Below, piece by piece: positions 8,885-17,734 of a stretch of 64,000 nucleotides of DNA. Positions within the stretch are counted from its first letter, which is position 1. Each line of letters opens with the position of its first letter. The position numbers were made by a program, and so were the translations under genes. The stretch spans positions 1-64,000 of the forward strand of contig NZ_QJUM01000026.1 in assembly GCF_004327355.1 (NCBI RefSeq), written 5' to 3'. Below the pieces are notes generated by a model. That model was not told where the DNA came from. It saw only the letters and a program-made list of their open reading frames with translations, and searched no databases. This DNA comes from Phytopseudomonas dryadis (GTDB lineage Bacteria > Pseudomonadota > Gammaproteobacteria > Pseudomonadales > Pseudomonadaceae).

Positions 8885-9183
8885 GGGCATTGCTCCTCTG
8901 TGGCGGGCGGTTCAGGCCACCGCTGCGCGCGTTCGCCCACGGTGGATTGCTGGCGTGCCAGGGTAGGCCGGTCGCCCGGTGCCGGCAGGCCGGGGTGGTC
9001 TCTCAGGGTAGCGCCGGTACTCATCGAGGGACAACCCGCGTTCGCGCAGCAAAGGCAATAGGGTCGGTGAACGTGACGAACGCGCTGTGGGCCGGACCCG
9101 CTCGGGTAATCCACGAGCGATCCCGTAGCCGACGCGGCGTGCGCTGCTTGCGACCGACGTTCCGAGGCCCGGAACGCCACTGT

Positions 9184-9693
9184 TCAGGCGAAGCGGCCAT
9201 AGCGGCCCGAGGAATAGAGCAGCGGCTCCAGATCGGAGTGCCAGCAGTCCAGTACTTCGGCAATCGCTACCAGGTGGGTACCGACATGCTGGAAATCGTT
9301 GACTCTGCAATCGAAGCCGGCAGTGCTGGCGAGCAAGGCCGGGTTGCCGCTGTCCAGGCGGCGCCAGGCATGCTTGCCGAAGCGCTGTTCGGGTGGCAGA
9401 CGACCGGCGAAGTCGTTGGCGGCGTCCACGGCGTCGGCCCGCAGCACATTGACGCAGAAGCGCCGCTGGCGGATCAGGTGCGGGTAGAGGCTGGCACCGC
9501 TGTTCACCGCGATCAGCACCGTGGGAGGATCGGCCGTGACCGAGCTGAAGGCGGTGGCGGTCAGGCCGTAATCGCCGTCTCTGCCGGCGCAGGTAATGAT
9601 GTTCACCGAGGCCGCGGTGTTGCGCATGGCCTGTTTGAAGGCGGCGGCGTCCAGAGGCGTGGAGAAGGGTTGTTCCAGAACGAGTACGGTCAT
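9184..9693 (-). CDS. flavin reductase (FMN reductase-like domain)
   Basis: 169 aa enzyme expected to reduce free FMN with NAD(P)H and supply FMNH2 to the LLM monooxygenases around it. It has the split-barrel flavin reductase pattern: FKQAMRNTAASVNIITC, then GLTATAFSSVTADPPTVLIAVN near residues 45-66, and FCVNVLRAD. I start it at the ATG at 9693: the longer in-frame reading would run through an inverted repeat at 9763-9894, and its extra residues look non-coding. The monooxygenase immediately upstream (9920-11026) is the likely partner. Confidence 0.9.
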   Translation of the reverse strand: MTVLVLEQPFSTPLDAAAFKQAMRNTAASVNIITCAGRDGDYGLTATAFSSVTADPPTVLIAVNSGASLYPHLIRQRRFCVNVLRADAVDAANDFAGRLPPEQRFGKHAWRRLDSGNPALLASTAGFDCRVNDFQHVGTHLVAIAEVLDCWHSDLEPLLYSSGRYGRFA

Positions 9694-9762
9694 GGGGGAC
9701 TCAGGGTTTTTGTCGTTTGACTGCTCATGAACGTTGACCGAGCAGTTGTTGGTGAGCTGGTT

Positions 9763-9894
9763 CAAGGCGAAAGAAGCCATTGAGCTACAAGCCGCAAGCT
9801 TCAAGCCGCAAGACAGAAGCAAGAGCAATGGAGCGCTCCGAGCCGCTTTTAACTTATCGCTTGAAGCTTGCAGCTTATGGCTTCTTTCGCCTTG
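9763..9894. repeat. large imperfect inverted repeat
   Basis: The left arm (9763-9806) holds CAAGGCGAAAGAAGCCAT and CAAGCTTCAAGC; the right arm (9859-9894) holds the complements GCTTGAAGCTTG and ATGGCTTCTTTCGCCTTG. The arms enclose about 50 bases. Similar CTACAAGCC.CAAGCTTCAAGC sequence recurs near 29970-29998. It separates the monooxygenase from the flavin reductase and may stabilise or terminate the upstream transcript. Confidence 0.75.
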
Positions 9895-9919
9895 TAGCGT
9901 CTTTTCGGCCTCTTGGCTT

Positions 9920-11026
9920 CTAGGCGTTCCTGACTTTCTTGGTATTGCCCTGCTGCTCGACCAAGGCGCGGATGCGCGGCAGCAGATCCTGGCCGTACTC
10001 GACCGCGTCGCGCAGTTGCTCGAAGCCGCGGAACAGGAAAGTGCTGACGCCGGCGTTGTAGTAGTCCAGCGCCGCCTCGGCGACCTGATCCGGGGTGCCG
10101 ACCAGGGACGTGGAATTGCCGGCGCCGCCGCTCAGAGCGGCGATCTCGGTCCACAGGCGCTTGTCGTGCACCTTGCGCTGGCCGGCCAGTTCGACCAGGC
10201 GCGAGGAGCCGGCGTTGCTGGTGCCGAAGTTCTTGTCGCGGCGCTTGCCCTGGCGCAGGTGGATCAGCTCGCGAGCGTCGGCCAGGATGCGCTCGGCGCG
10301 GGTCCAGGCTTCGGCCTCGGTGGCGCCGAGGATCGGCCGCAGCGACAGGCTGAAGCGGATGTGTTGTTCCCGGCCGTACCTGGCGGCGGCCTTGCGTACC
10401 TTGGCGATGCGCTCGCGGATCTGCTCCAGCGGCTCGCCCCACATCATGTACACGTCGGCGTGCTTGGCGGCGACTTCCACCGCGGCATCCGAGGCGCCGG
10501 AGAAGTAGATCGGTACATGGGGCTTCTGCAGCGGCTTGACCAGGGTCAGGTTGTCCTCGACACGGTAGTGTTCGCCCTGGTGATCGAAGGGCTCGGTGCT
10601 GGTCCAGGTCTTGCGGAAGATGTCCAGGTACTCGTCGGTACGGGCATAGCGCGCGTCCTTGTCGAGGAAGTCACCGTCGCGCTGCAGGTCGCCGCTGTCG
10701 CCGCCGGTGATCACGTTGATCGAGGCGCGGCCGCGGCTCAGGTGATCCAGCGTGGCGAACTGGCGGGCGGCGAAGGTCGGTGCCTGGAAGCCCGGGCGGT
10801 GGGCGACCAGCAGGCCGAGCTTGTCGGTCAGCGCGGCGACGTAGCTGGCCAGGATCAGCGAGTCCGGCGCGCTGGTATTGACCGCCAGCAGCACCTTGTC
10901 GAAGCCGCCGTATTCCTGGGCCTGGGCGAATGCCTTGACGAACTCCACGTCGACCACCGGGCCACGGGGTGCTTGCGATTCGCTGCCTTCCTGAGGGCCG
11001 ATAAGGCCGATAAATTCGAGACTCAT
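9920..11026 (-). CDS. LLM-class FMNH2-dependent monooxygenase, SsuD-like
   Basis: 368 aa TIM-barrel flavin monooxygenase of the alkanesulfonate monooxygenase group, which oxidises a C-S bond to an aldehyde plus sulfite using FMNH2 and O2. Conserved stretches include FAARQFATLDHLSRGRASINVITGG (about residues 87-111, written here in parts), DGDFLDKDARYARTDEYLDI, PIYFSGAS and a late GTPDQVAEAALDYYNAG. The ATG at 11026 has AGGAG 9 bases upstream. It could equally be SsuD-like or SmoC-like (sulfoquinovose). A flavin reductase follows, and a GH3 glycosidase precedes it. Confidence 0.88.
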   Translation of the reverse strand: MSLEFIGLIGPQEGSESQAPRGPVVDVEFVKAFAQAQEYGGFDKVLLAVNTSAPDSLILASYVAALTDKLGLLVAHRPGFQAPTFAARQFATLDHLSRGRASINVITGGDSGDLQRDGDFLDKDARYARTDEYLDIFRKTWTSTEPFDHQGEHYRVEDNLTLVKPLQKPHVPIYFSGASDAAVEVAAKHADVYMMWGEPLEQIRERIAKVRKAAARYGREQHIRFSLSLRPILGATEAEAWTRAERILADARELIHLRQGKRRDKNFGTSNAGSSRLVELAGQRKVHDKRLWTEIAALSGGAGNSTSLVGTPDQVAEAALDYYNAGVSTFLFRGFEQLRDAVEYGQDLLPRIRALVEQQGNTKKVRNA

Positions 11027-11106
11027 TGCGGGGAACTCCTGTTCATTCGGTGTGGGCGCCGCGCTCATGGGAGCGGCATCGTGGTGCACGTCAGGGCATT
11101 GACCCG

Positions 11107-11242
11107 GATACTAGGAAAGCGTCTTTGAACATGCAAAGAACGTATAAAAATATGCTTATGTTATTTTTATTAATTATTTATTGGGCGCCGGACCGTTGTC
11201 CCGGATAGACCGGAAAGCGGTTCGGCACTGATTGTCGGGCTG
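11107..11242 (-). promoter_or_regulatory. AT-rich promoter region of the SsuD-like gene
   Basis: A strongly AT-rich core (about 11130-11182) separates this gene from the GH3 gene upstream, so the monooxygenase probably has its own promoter. It contains AAAATATGCTTATG, and ATATGCTTAT recurs upstream of the gntR gene (about 43807-43816). A shared sulfur-control site is possible but not demonstrated. Confidence 0.4.
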
Positions 11243-12925
11243 TCAGTAGCGGGCTTCTTCCAGCCCACAGAAGCTATCCACCGGGTCGCTCGCGATGAAG
11301 GCCTGCTCGCCCAGGAGTTTGGCGATCACGGCCCGTTGCACGGGCTCTATGGCGCTGTAGGCATTGATGTAGGTTGGTATCAGTGGCGCGTCGTACAGGT
11401 AGTAGGGCTGGCCGAGTGAGATCACCAGCGTTGGCAAGTCATGCCAGTGTCGGCGCAGGCTGTCACGAATGTTGCCGCCGTGAATGCGTTGCCAGTTGAG
11501 ATAAATGTGCGCGCGTGCGGTGGCGGACTCTTCGGCGAGTACATAGATCAGCAGGTCATTTTTTTCCCGGCTGGGCGGATCTTCCGGATCGTAGTCGCTT
11601 ACCTCGAAGCCCCGCTCGGCGAGTAACCTGGCGATGTGCAACTCGGGCCTCAACTGAGTCGGGTGGCCGATCACGCCTTCGCTGGCCAGCACGATGCGCC
11701 GATGTTTCTCGAGGCTGATGGGCAACAGTCGCTGGCGATCCTTGACCAGGGTGATGCTGGCCGCTGCCGCTTCTTCGGCGACTGCGCGGTGCGGTGCGGA
11801 TTGCAGTACGCGACGCAGTTCATCCAGGGCGATCGGCGGGCGCGGGGCGCGATGCAGGCCCAGGCGTGCCTTGAGCGCCAGGATGCGGGTCACCGCCTGC
11901 TCCAGGCGTTCCTCGCTCAGCCGGCCCTCGCGCAGCCCGCGGTACATCAGGTCGAAATCGATGCTGGGGTTTTCCTGGGTAAAGAGGAACACGTCGCAGC
12001 CGGATTCGATCACGGCCGGCACCAGTTCGGCGCGGCTGTGCCAACTGCTCAGCCCGGCCATGCCGGTGGCATCGGAGATGATCAGCCCGTTGAAGCCCAG
12101 TTCCTCGCGCAGCAGGCGGCGGTTGAGCAAGGCGGACGCCGAGGCCGGCTGGAACGCATCGCGCCCGGCGTCGGCAAGATGGCGGCGGATATAGGCGGGC
12201 AGAGCGATATGCGCCGACATGACGCTCAGCACGCCGGCATCGATCAGCCCCTTGTACAGCGCGCCGAACGTGGTTTGCCAGTCTTCCCAGGACAGTGGGT
12301 TGACGGTGCCGACCAGGTGCTGATCGCGGTCGTCGAATCCTTCGCCGGGCCAGTGCTTGGCGGCGGTGGCGATGCCGTGGCGCTGGAGTATGTCGACGTG
12401 CAGGCGGGCCTGTTCGAGGATGCGCCGCTGCTCGCTGCCGTATGAGCGCGTGCCGACGATGGCGCTACGAAAGCGTGCGTTGATGTCCAGTAGCGGGGTG
12501 AAGGACCAGTTGTAGCCCAGTGCCCGGGCTTCGCCGGCCATGACCTCGAGCACCCTGGCCGACAGTTGTGGGTCGTCGGCGGCGGCCAGGCCGAGGGGGT
12601 TGGGCAGTGGCGTGCAGTGCAGGTAGCTGGCGCCGCCGCCTTCGATATCGCCACTGATCAGCAGGGGCAGTTCGCTGTTGTCGGCAAGAAAACGGTTGGC
12701 GCGCCAGATCTCTTCCAGGCTGCCACGCACGGGGCGGAAGATGCCGCCTGGGGCGAAGCCGAGCAGCTCGCGCTGGTCGAGTATGCGGTTGCTGCGCGAG
12801 GCCAGGGTGAACAACTGGCCGATCTTCTCCCGCGGACTCAGGCGCCCGAGGGTCTGGCGTACCCAGGCGATGGCCTGGTCGTCGAGGTTGAACGGTGCGG
12901 CTTTCAGGTCAATGGTGTGAGGCAT
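11243..12925 (-). CDS. glycoside hydrolase family 3 protein
   Basis: 560 aa retaining glycosidase of family GH3, with no visible signal peptide, so probably cytoplasmic. The barrel domain carries ISGDIEGGG, KHWPGEGFDDRDQHL and the nucleophile motif ISDATGMAGL (Asp285). A C-terminal alpha/beta sandwich follows from about residue 395. It is 15 bases behind a sulfonate-type binding protein and upstream of an SsuD-like monooxygenase, so it may release a sulfonated or sulfated sugar from a glycoside. Most GH3 enzymes act on beta-linked substrates (beta-glucosidase, NagZ). Peptidoglycan recycling is the alternative role but fits the neighbourhood poorly. Confidence 0.88.
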   Translation of the reverse strand: MPHTIDLKAAPFNLDDQAIAWVRQTLGRLSPREKIGQLFTLASRSNRILDQRELLGFAPGGIFRPVRGSLEEIWRANRFLADNSELPLLISGDIEGGGASYLHCTPLPNPLGLAAADDPQLSARVLEVMAGEARALGYNWSFTPLLDINARFRSAIVGTRSYGSEQRRILEQARLHVDILQRHGIATAAKHWPGEGFDDRDQHLVGTVNPLSWEDWQTTFGALYKGLIDAGVLSVMSAHIALPAYIRRHLADAGRDAFQPASASALLNRRLLREELGFNGLIISDATGMAGLSSWHSRAELVPAVIESGCDVFLFTQENPSIDFDLMYRGLREGRLSEERLEQAVTRILALKARLGLHRAPRPPIALDELRRVLQSAPHRAVAEEAAAASITLVKDRQRLLPISLEKHRRIVLASEGVIGHPTQLRPELHIARLLAERGFEVSDYDPEDPPSREKNDLLIYVLAEESATARAHIYLNWQRIHGGNIRDSLRRHWHDLPTLVISLGQPYYLYDAPLIPTYINAYSAIEPVQRAVIAKLLGEQAFIASDPVDSFCGLEEARY

Positions 12926-12940
12926 GTGGGGCTCCTGGAT

Positions 12941-13879
12941 TCAGGCAAGGAAATCGAGGTCCCAGAGTGGGCTGACGTCCACCTGCTGGGGGATGGCGCC
13001 GGCGGCGAAGAGCGCGTCGGCCACTTGCTGCTGGGACTGGATGCTGGCGTGGTCCGGCCGTTGCAGGCGGCCCAGTTGGCCCTGCTCGTCCAACTGGTCG
13101 AGGTAATAGGCGGCTGGTACATGGGTGAGCCGGCCGTTGAGTTCGGCCCACTGCCGTGGGTGGGCGGCAACCCATGCCAGGGTCTCGCGCATGGCGTCCA
13201 GGTAGGCGCGTACCGCCTGGCGGCGTACTGGATCGGCCCAGGCCGCATTGGTCATCCCGTAGGGATAGTTGCCGGAGAGGTAGCCGGCCGAGTCTTTCAG
13301 CAGCCGCGCGCCGAGGCGGAATTTGGCGAACTGGACGAACACCCCGTAGATGAACCAGGCATCCAGTTCGCCGCTCTGGAAGGCCGACAGGCCATCCTGG
13401 GTGGTGAGGTTGATCGCCTGCACGTCTTGCCAGCTCAGTCCTTGCTCCTTGAGCACCTGCAGCAGGAAGAAGTGCGAGGTGGTCGCGCGCACGTAGCCGA
13501 TACGCTTGCCGCGCAGGTCGGCCAGTTGTTCGAGCGACGACTTCTCCGGCACCAGGATCACCTGGGTGGCGGATGGCATCTTCATCACCCCGACCAGCTT
13601 GTAGGTGGTATTGGAGGGCAGGGCGAAAACCGGTGGTATCTCGCTCATCCCGGCCAGGTCCAGTTGCTGGCTGGCCAGGGCCTCGGTAATGGGCGCGCCG
13701 CCCACGTAGTAGCTGACCGGATAGGGCAGCGATACACCGGCGGCCTCGAAGGAATAGGACAGGTCGCCCTTGTAACGGCCGACCCGCAGGCTGGACGCGG
13801 CCAGGGCACCAGTGGCGGATGACAGCCAGGGGCTGGCGGCTGCCAGCCCGAGGAGCAGGTTGAATTCTCTGCGACGCAT
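12941..13879 (-). CDS. ABC transporter substrate-binding protein, sulfonate/nitrate/taurine type
   Basis: 312 aa periplasmic SsuA/TauA-like protein. The N-terminus RRREFNLLLGLAAASP resembles a twin-arginine export signal. The two-lobe pattern is clear: EALASQQLDLAGMSE, LADLRGKRIGYVRATTSHFFL, and FQSGELDAWFIYGVF. No permease or ATPase is adjacent; the nearest orphan SsuBC-type pair is at 37840-39464. It sits between a TonB receptor (12 bases upstream) and the GH3 gene, so it likely handles the same ligand in the periplasm. Confidence 0.92.
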   Translation of the reverse strand: MRRREFNLLLGLAAASPWLSSATGALAASSLRVGRYKGDLSYSFEAAGVSLPYPVSYYVGGAPITEALASQQLDLAGMSEIPPVFALPSNTTYKLVGVMKMPSATQVILVPEKSSLEQLADLRGKRIGYVRATTSHFFLLQVLKEQGLSWQDVQAINLTTQDGLSAFQSGELDAWFIYGVFVQFAKFRLGARLLKDSAGYLSGNYPYGMTNAAWADPVRRQAVRAYLDAMRETLAWVAAHPRQWAELNGRLTHVPAAYYLDQLDEQGQLGRLQRPDHASIQSQQQVADALFAAGAIPQQVDVSPLWDLDFLA

Positions 13880-13891
13880 GGGGGCTCCGAG

Positions 13892-16618
13892 TCAGAAGTT
13901 GTAGGTCAGGCTGCCGTAGTAGTAGGCGCCGTAAGGGTCGTAGGCGGGGTTGCTACCCGTGGAGGGGAAGCCGGCCGGGTTGCTGGTGAGGTCGTAGCCC
14001 TTCGACGGCGGGTCGATGTCGAACAGGTTCTGCGCGCCGAGGGCGACACTGAGTTGCTCGTTGAAACGCCAGCCCAGTTCCAGGTCGGTGATCCACTGGG
14101 CCGGATACTCCACGTCGTAGTAATGGGACTCGCTGCTGACGTCGGTGTGCTTGCCGTAGCGGGTCAGTGCCGCACGCAGGCTGAACGCGCCAAGGTTGTA
14201 GTCGGCGCTGAGAATCAGCTTGTTCTTCGGATACACGCTGGTGAAGTAGGAACGTGCGGTGCGATCCAGCAGCACATTGCCGGAACCGACCAGGGCGGCA
14301 GGGCTTTCCTTGACGTCATCGATGCGTGTGGTGTTGAGGTTCAGCGCCAGGCCCAGTTTGAGGTCGCCAGCGCTGCCGAGATTGCGGCTGTGGTCGAACA
14401 CCAGATCCAGGCCGCTGGTGGTGGTGTCCAGGCCATTGGTCGCAAAGCGCACCCAGGTGTTCGGGGCGTATCCGTAGTTCGCCAGCAGGCTTTCGTAGCT
14501 GCCGTTGCCACTGTCGCGGATGAAGCCGGTCAGCACCAGGCGATCCCGAATGCGGATCTGATAGGCATCGATGCTCAGGTTGGTGGCCGGGGTCGGTTGC
14601 CAGACCAGGCCGATACTGAAATTAGTGGACTTCTCCGGTTTCAGCCCCTCGGCGCCGAGGGCGCGGGCCAGGCCCGAATCGACGGCGATGTTCGACGAGG
14701 TGACCAGCACGGTCTGCGCATTGATCGTGTAGTTGGCGCTGGAGCTCTGCTGGTGTGCGGTCTGCGACAACGACGGGGCGCGGAAGCCATTGCTCAGGGT
14801 GGCGCGTACGGCCAGCTGGGGGGCGAATTCATAGCGGCTCGAGAGTTTGCCGCTGAAGCTGTCGCCGGCGTCGTCCCGATAGCTTTCATAGCGGGCGGCC
14901 AGCCCGATATAGAGCTGTTCCGTCGGGTTCAGGCCGAGATCCAGGTATCCGGCGAAACTGTCGCGGTCGATATCCGCTGTCTGCTGGTCGGACACCGTGG
15001 TGGCGGCCTGCACCCCGGCAACGCCTGGTACACCACGTATCTGGTAGTTGCCTACTGCCCAGCCAGCCGGATCTCCGGCCTCGGTGCGGTAATGTTCGTA
15101 GCGATGCTCGAAGCCATAGGCGAACTGCAGGGGCTTGGCCAGGCCCACGTCGAATGCACGGTTGAAATCGAGGTTGTTGCTCCATTGGTCGAAGCGCGAG
15201 TCGTAGAGGTGGAAGCGGGTGGGGCTGTCGGGGCCGAGGGAGACGTTCAGGCTTTCCTGCTCGTGACGCAGCTTGTCACGGCTGTAGGTGCTGCTGGCAT
15301 CCCATTGCCAGCCTTCCTCGCTGCCGCCCTTGAAGCCGGCGGCCAACTGATAGTCGAGTTGTTTGGCGCGGTAATAGGGCGTGAAACCATCGGGCCGCAG
15401 TTCGATCACGTTGTTCGCCGAGTTGCTCGAACCGTTGCTGGTGGCATTGGGGCGGCGGAAGTTGGCGCCGATCCAGCCGTCACGCTGGCTGATGGTGGAG
15501 AAGGAATAGAAGGTCAGGTCGTCATCGATGGGCAGCTCGGCGTTGTAGGCCACGTTGACCTGTTTGATCTTGGGCAGGCCGCCACCGAATACGTGGCGAC
15601 CGACCGTCTCGTCGCGTGGGTCGCTGTTGACGCCGTCGATACCGTAGAAGGCGCCGCTGGCCCGTTCGGCGATACTGGCCGACTGGTTGGAGCGAGCGTC
15701 CAGGGACAGATTGAAGACGCCGTCAGCGGGCAGCGAGAAGCCGCTGTTGAGGCTCTGATAGAGCTGCTGGCCATCGCCGGATGCGCGTTGCCCCACCTTG
15801 CTGATCGCCTGGCCGCCATGGTCCTGCTGTTTCAGGACGATGTTGATGACCCCGGCAATGGCATCCGAGCCGTACTGGGCGGAAGCCCCATCACGCAGCA
15901 CTTCGATCCGCTCGATGGCGCTGAGTGGAATCAGATCGAGATCCACCGAGTTGGCCAGCGTCGACTCGCGCGAGGCATTGATCATCGCCCCGCTGTGGCG
16001 GCGCTTGCCGTTGACCAGCACCAGGGTGTGCGAGGGCGAAAGACCGCGTAGGGTCGCCGGGCGGGCGATGCTCTCGTGGGAGAAGCTGGCCGCGTTTTGC
16101 ACGTTCAACGAGGGGATCAGGCGCTTGAGGGCATCGCGCATCGACGTCGCTCCACTCTCCCGCAGTTTTTCCGCCGTGATCACGTCGATAGGCGATGGGC
16201 TGCTGGCAACCGTGCGGGGCTCGCTGCCACGATTGCCGGTTACCACCACCACGCCGAGGCGTGGGTCGGCCTGTTGGCTCGTCTGTGTCGCGCCGCGCAC
16301 GATAGTAATGCCCGCTGCGTTGCTGCGCAGTTCCAGGCCACTGCCCCTGAGTGCGTGTTCGATGGCCTGTTCCAGGCTCAACGAACCCTGGATGGCAGGG
16401 CTGCGCAGCTTTTCCAGCAGTTGTGGATCGGCCGAAATGGCTTGTCCACTCTGCTGTGAGAGGCCGAGCAGCACGTCTTCCAGGCTGCCGGCAGGAACGG
16501 CGAAAGTGGTTTCTGTGGTTTGCGCATGGCCGGTCGAGACCATGGCAGGCATTGCCAGCAGCAGCGCGCAGCTCAGCAGGGTAGGACGCAAGGTGAAGGG
16601 CACGTCGGTGTTCCTCAT
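13892..16618 (-). CDS. TonB-dependent receptor with STN signalling domain
   Basis: 908 aa outer-membrane receptor. A signal peptide (about 1-32) is followed by an STN domain (about 38-110; FAVPAGSLEDVLLGLSQQSG, LRGSGLELRSNAAGI) that signals to FecR. Then come a plug (about 125-260; SPSPIDVITAEKL, LVLVNGKRRHSG, RIEVLRDGASAQYGSDAIAG) and a 22-strand-type barrel ending SLTYNF with the required aromatic terminus. fecR- and fecI-like genes lie directly upstream on the same strand, making a complete transducer set. Two shorter relatives without STN lie at 20686 and 35321. Given the neighbours, the ligand is probably an organosulfur compound; this is inference. Confidence 0.95.
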   Translation of the reverse strand: MRNTDVPFTLRPTLLSCALLLAMPAMVSTGHAQTTETTFAVPAGSLEDVLLGLSQQSGQAISADPQLLEKLRSPAIQGSLSLEQAIEHALRGSGLELRSNAAGITIVRGATQTSQQADPRLGVVVVTGNRGSEPRTVASSPSPIDVITAEKLRESGATSMRDALKRLIPSLNVQNAASFSHESIARPATLRGLSPSHTLVLVNGKRRHSGAMINASRESTLANSVDLDLIPLSAIERIEVLRDGASAQYGSDAIAGVINIVLKQQDHGGQAISKVGQRASGDGQQLYQSLNSGFSLPADGVFNLSLDARSNQSASIAERASGAFYGIDGVNSDPRDETVGRHVFGGGLPKIKQVNVAYNAELPIDDDLTFYSFSTISQRDGWIGANFRRPNATSNGSSNSANNVIELRPDGFTPYYRAKQLDYQLAAGFKGGSEEGWQWDASSTYSRDKLRHEQESLNVSLGPDSPTRFHLYDSRFDQWSNNLDFNRAFDVGLAKPLQFAYGFEHRYEHYRTEAGDPAGWAVGNYQIRGVPGVAGVQAATTVSDQQTADIDRDSFAGYLDLGLNPTEQLYIGLAARYESYRDDAGDSFSGKLSSRYEFAPQLAVRATLSNGFRAPSLSQTAHQQSSSANYTINAQTVLVTSSNIAVDSGLARALGAEGLKPEKSTNFSIGLVWQPTPATNLSIDAYQIRIRDRLVLTGFIRDSGNGSYESLLANYGYAPNTWVRFATNGLDTTTSGLDLVFDHSRNLGSAGDLKLGLALNLNTTRIDDVKESPAALVGSGNVLLDRTARSYFTSVYPKNKLILSADYNLGAFSLRAALTRYGKHTDVSSESHYYDVEYPAQWITDLELGWRFNEQLSVALGAQNLFDIDPPSKGYDLTSNPAGFPSTGSNPAYDPYGAYYYGSLTYNF

Positions 16619-16792
16619 GGGGTGTTGGTGAATGCCTTGAGCAACGACGCGGGGAAATTTTCCAGCCTGGTTAGATGATTTCGTTCAATGGATATAACGG
16701 GGCGCAGAGCCGCACGGTTGTAGGGGGATGACGTGTTATTCATCCACCGTTCCACGACCGCAGTGGTGGTACGCACCCCGATCCACCCTGTG

Positions 16793-17734
16793 CTAGGCGA
16801 GGTCGATGCTGGTGAAGAGGGGGCCGCGACGGATGGCGACTGGCAGGCTGTTGGCCAGCAGATCCAGGCAGCGGGGCACGTCGTCGAGCGGGTAGCGGCC
16901 ACTGATGCGCAAGCGGGCAGCCGCCTCGCTGGTGCGCAACAGCCCGTACTGATAGGCGCTGAGTGCGTCCGTCAGCCGCGACAGGGGCTGATTGCGCAAT
17001 ACCAGCCAGCCATCCAGCCAGGCCGCTTCCTGATTGCTGGATGGGGCTTCGGCATAAATCCGTTGGCGGTCGAACAGCAGGCTGCGGTGGGCTGCCAGTA
17101 CATGCTCATTGTGTTGCGGGCTGACGAGCCGGGCACCCTGCTCGAAGGTGATCAGGCGAACCCGGCCACCTTCCTGGCGCAACAGAAAACGTCCCTGATT
17201 CAGGTGCAGCGTGTTGTCCGCGCAGTGCAACAGGAACGGCGATGCGGCGCGGCTGACCTGTAGCAGCAACTCGCCTTGTTTGTGGCTCAGGCGCCGGGCT
17301 GCATGGCTGTCGAGGCTGGCGATGCTGCGGGCGTTGAGGTCGAGACGGCTGCCGTCCTGCAACCACCAGGTACGCCGCTCACCGATCTCGGTGTAGAGGT
17401 CGCCGGGCAGTGCCGGGCCAACCCGGGCGATGCGCTCCAGCAGCGCGCCCGTGGCACCGATGCCGAGCAGGGCCAAGCCACCGCGCAGGAATTGGCGCCG
17501 GCTCGACGGCGCCTGGACGATCTTCAGCAGTTCGTCGCCAGGGAGCTGCCGCAGCTTGGCGTCAGTCAGGGGCGCCAGGCCGTTTTGCAGTCGCTGCAGC
17601 GTCTGTGCATTGCGTGGGTTTGCCGCACACCAGGCATCCAGTTCATGTTGTCGCCCGGCATCGAACTCGCCCGATTGCAAGTGCACCAGCCAGTCAATGG
17701 CCTGTTCGAGGCTGTTGTCCGTATCAGCGCTCAT
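16793..17734 (-). CDS. FecR-family anti-sigma factor with twin-arginine motif
   Basis: 313 aa transducer. The cytoplasmic part (about residues 8-75) contains AIDWLVHLQSGEFDAGRQHEL. SSRRQFLRGGLALLGIGATG (about 77-96) is a twin-arginine pattern directly before the membrane segment. The FecR periplasmic domain follows (about 110-210; LQDGSRLDLNARS). Tat-dependent insertion has been reported for E. coli FecR, and this motif fits it. It overlaps the sigma gene by 11 bases and is followed, after 174 bases, by the STN-bearing receptor. Confidence 0.93.
   Translation of the reverse strand: MSADTDNSLEQAIDWLVHLQSGEFDAGRQHELDAWCAANPRNAQTLQRLQNGLAPLTDAKLRQLPGDELLKIVQAPSSRRQFLRGGLALLGIGATGALLERIARVGPALPGDLYTEIGERRTWWLQDGSRLDLNARSIASLDSHAARRLSHKQGELLLQVSRAASPFLLHCADNTLHLNQGRFLLRQEGGRVRLITFEQGARLVSPQHNEHVLAAHRSLLFDRQRIYAEAPSSNQEAAWLDGWLVLRNQPLSRLTDALSAYQYGLLRTSEAAARLRISGRYPLDDVPRCLDLLANSLPVAIRRGPLFTSIDLA

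Noticed and set aside
8891..9183. possible gene remnant between the aldo-keto reductase and the flavin reductase
   Set aside because: A minus-strand frame contains LLPLLRERGLSLDEYRRY, which faintly recalls a monooxygenase tail, but there is no start, ribosome site or further similarity.
9694..9828. N-terminal extension of the flavin reductase
   Set aside because: It passes through a large inverted repeat and encodes a sequence unlike the family; the domain starts at the ATG at 9693.
14054..16051. 665-codon plus-strand frame
   Set aside because: It is antisense to the STN-bearing TonB receptor and has no ribosome site or recognisable domain.
16619..16792. possible FecI-type promoter of the receptor
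   Set aside because: GGAAAAT and CGTC are both present on the minus strand but only about 7 bases apart, far too close for a sigma-factor promoter.
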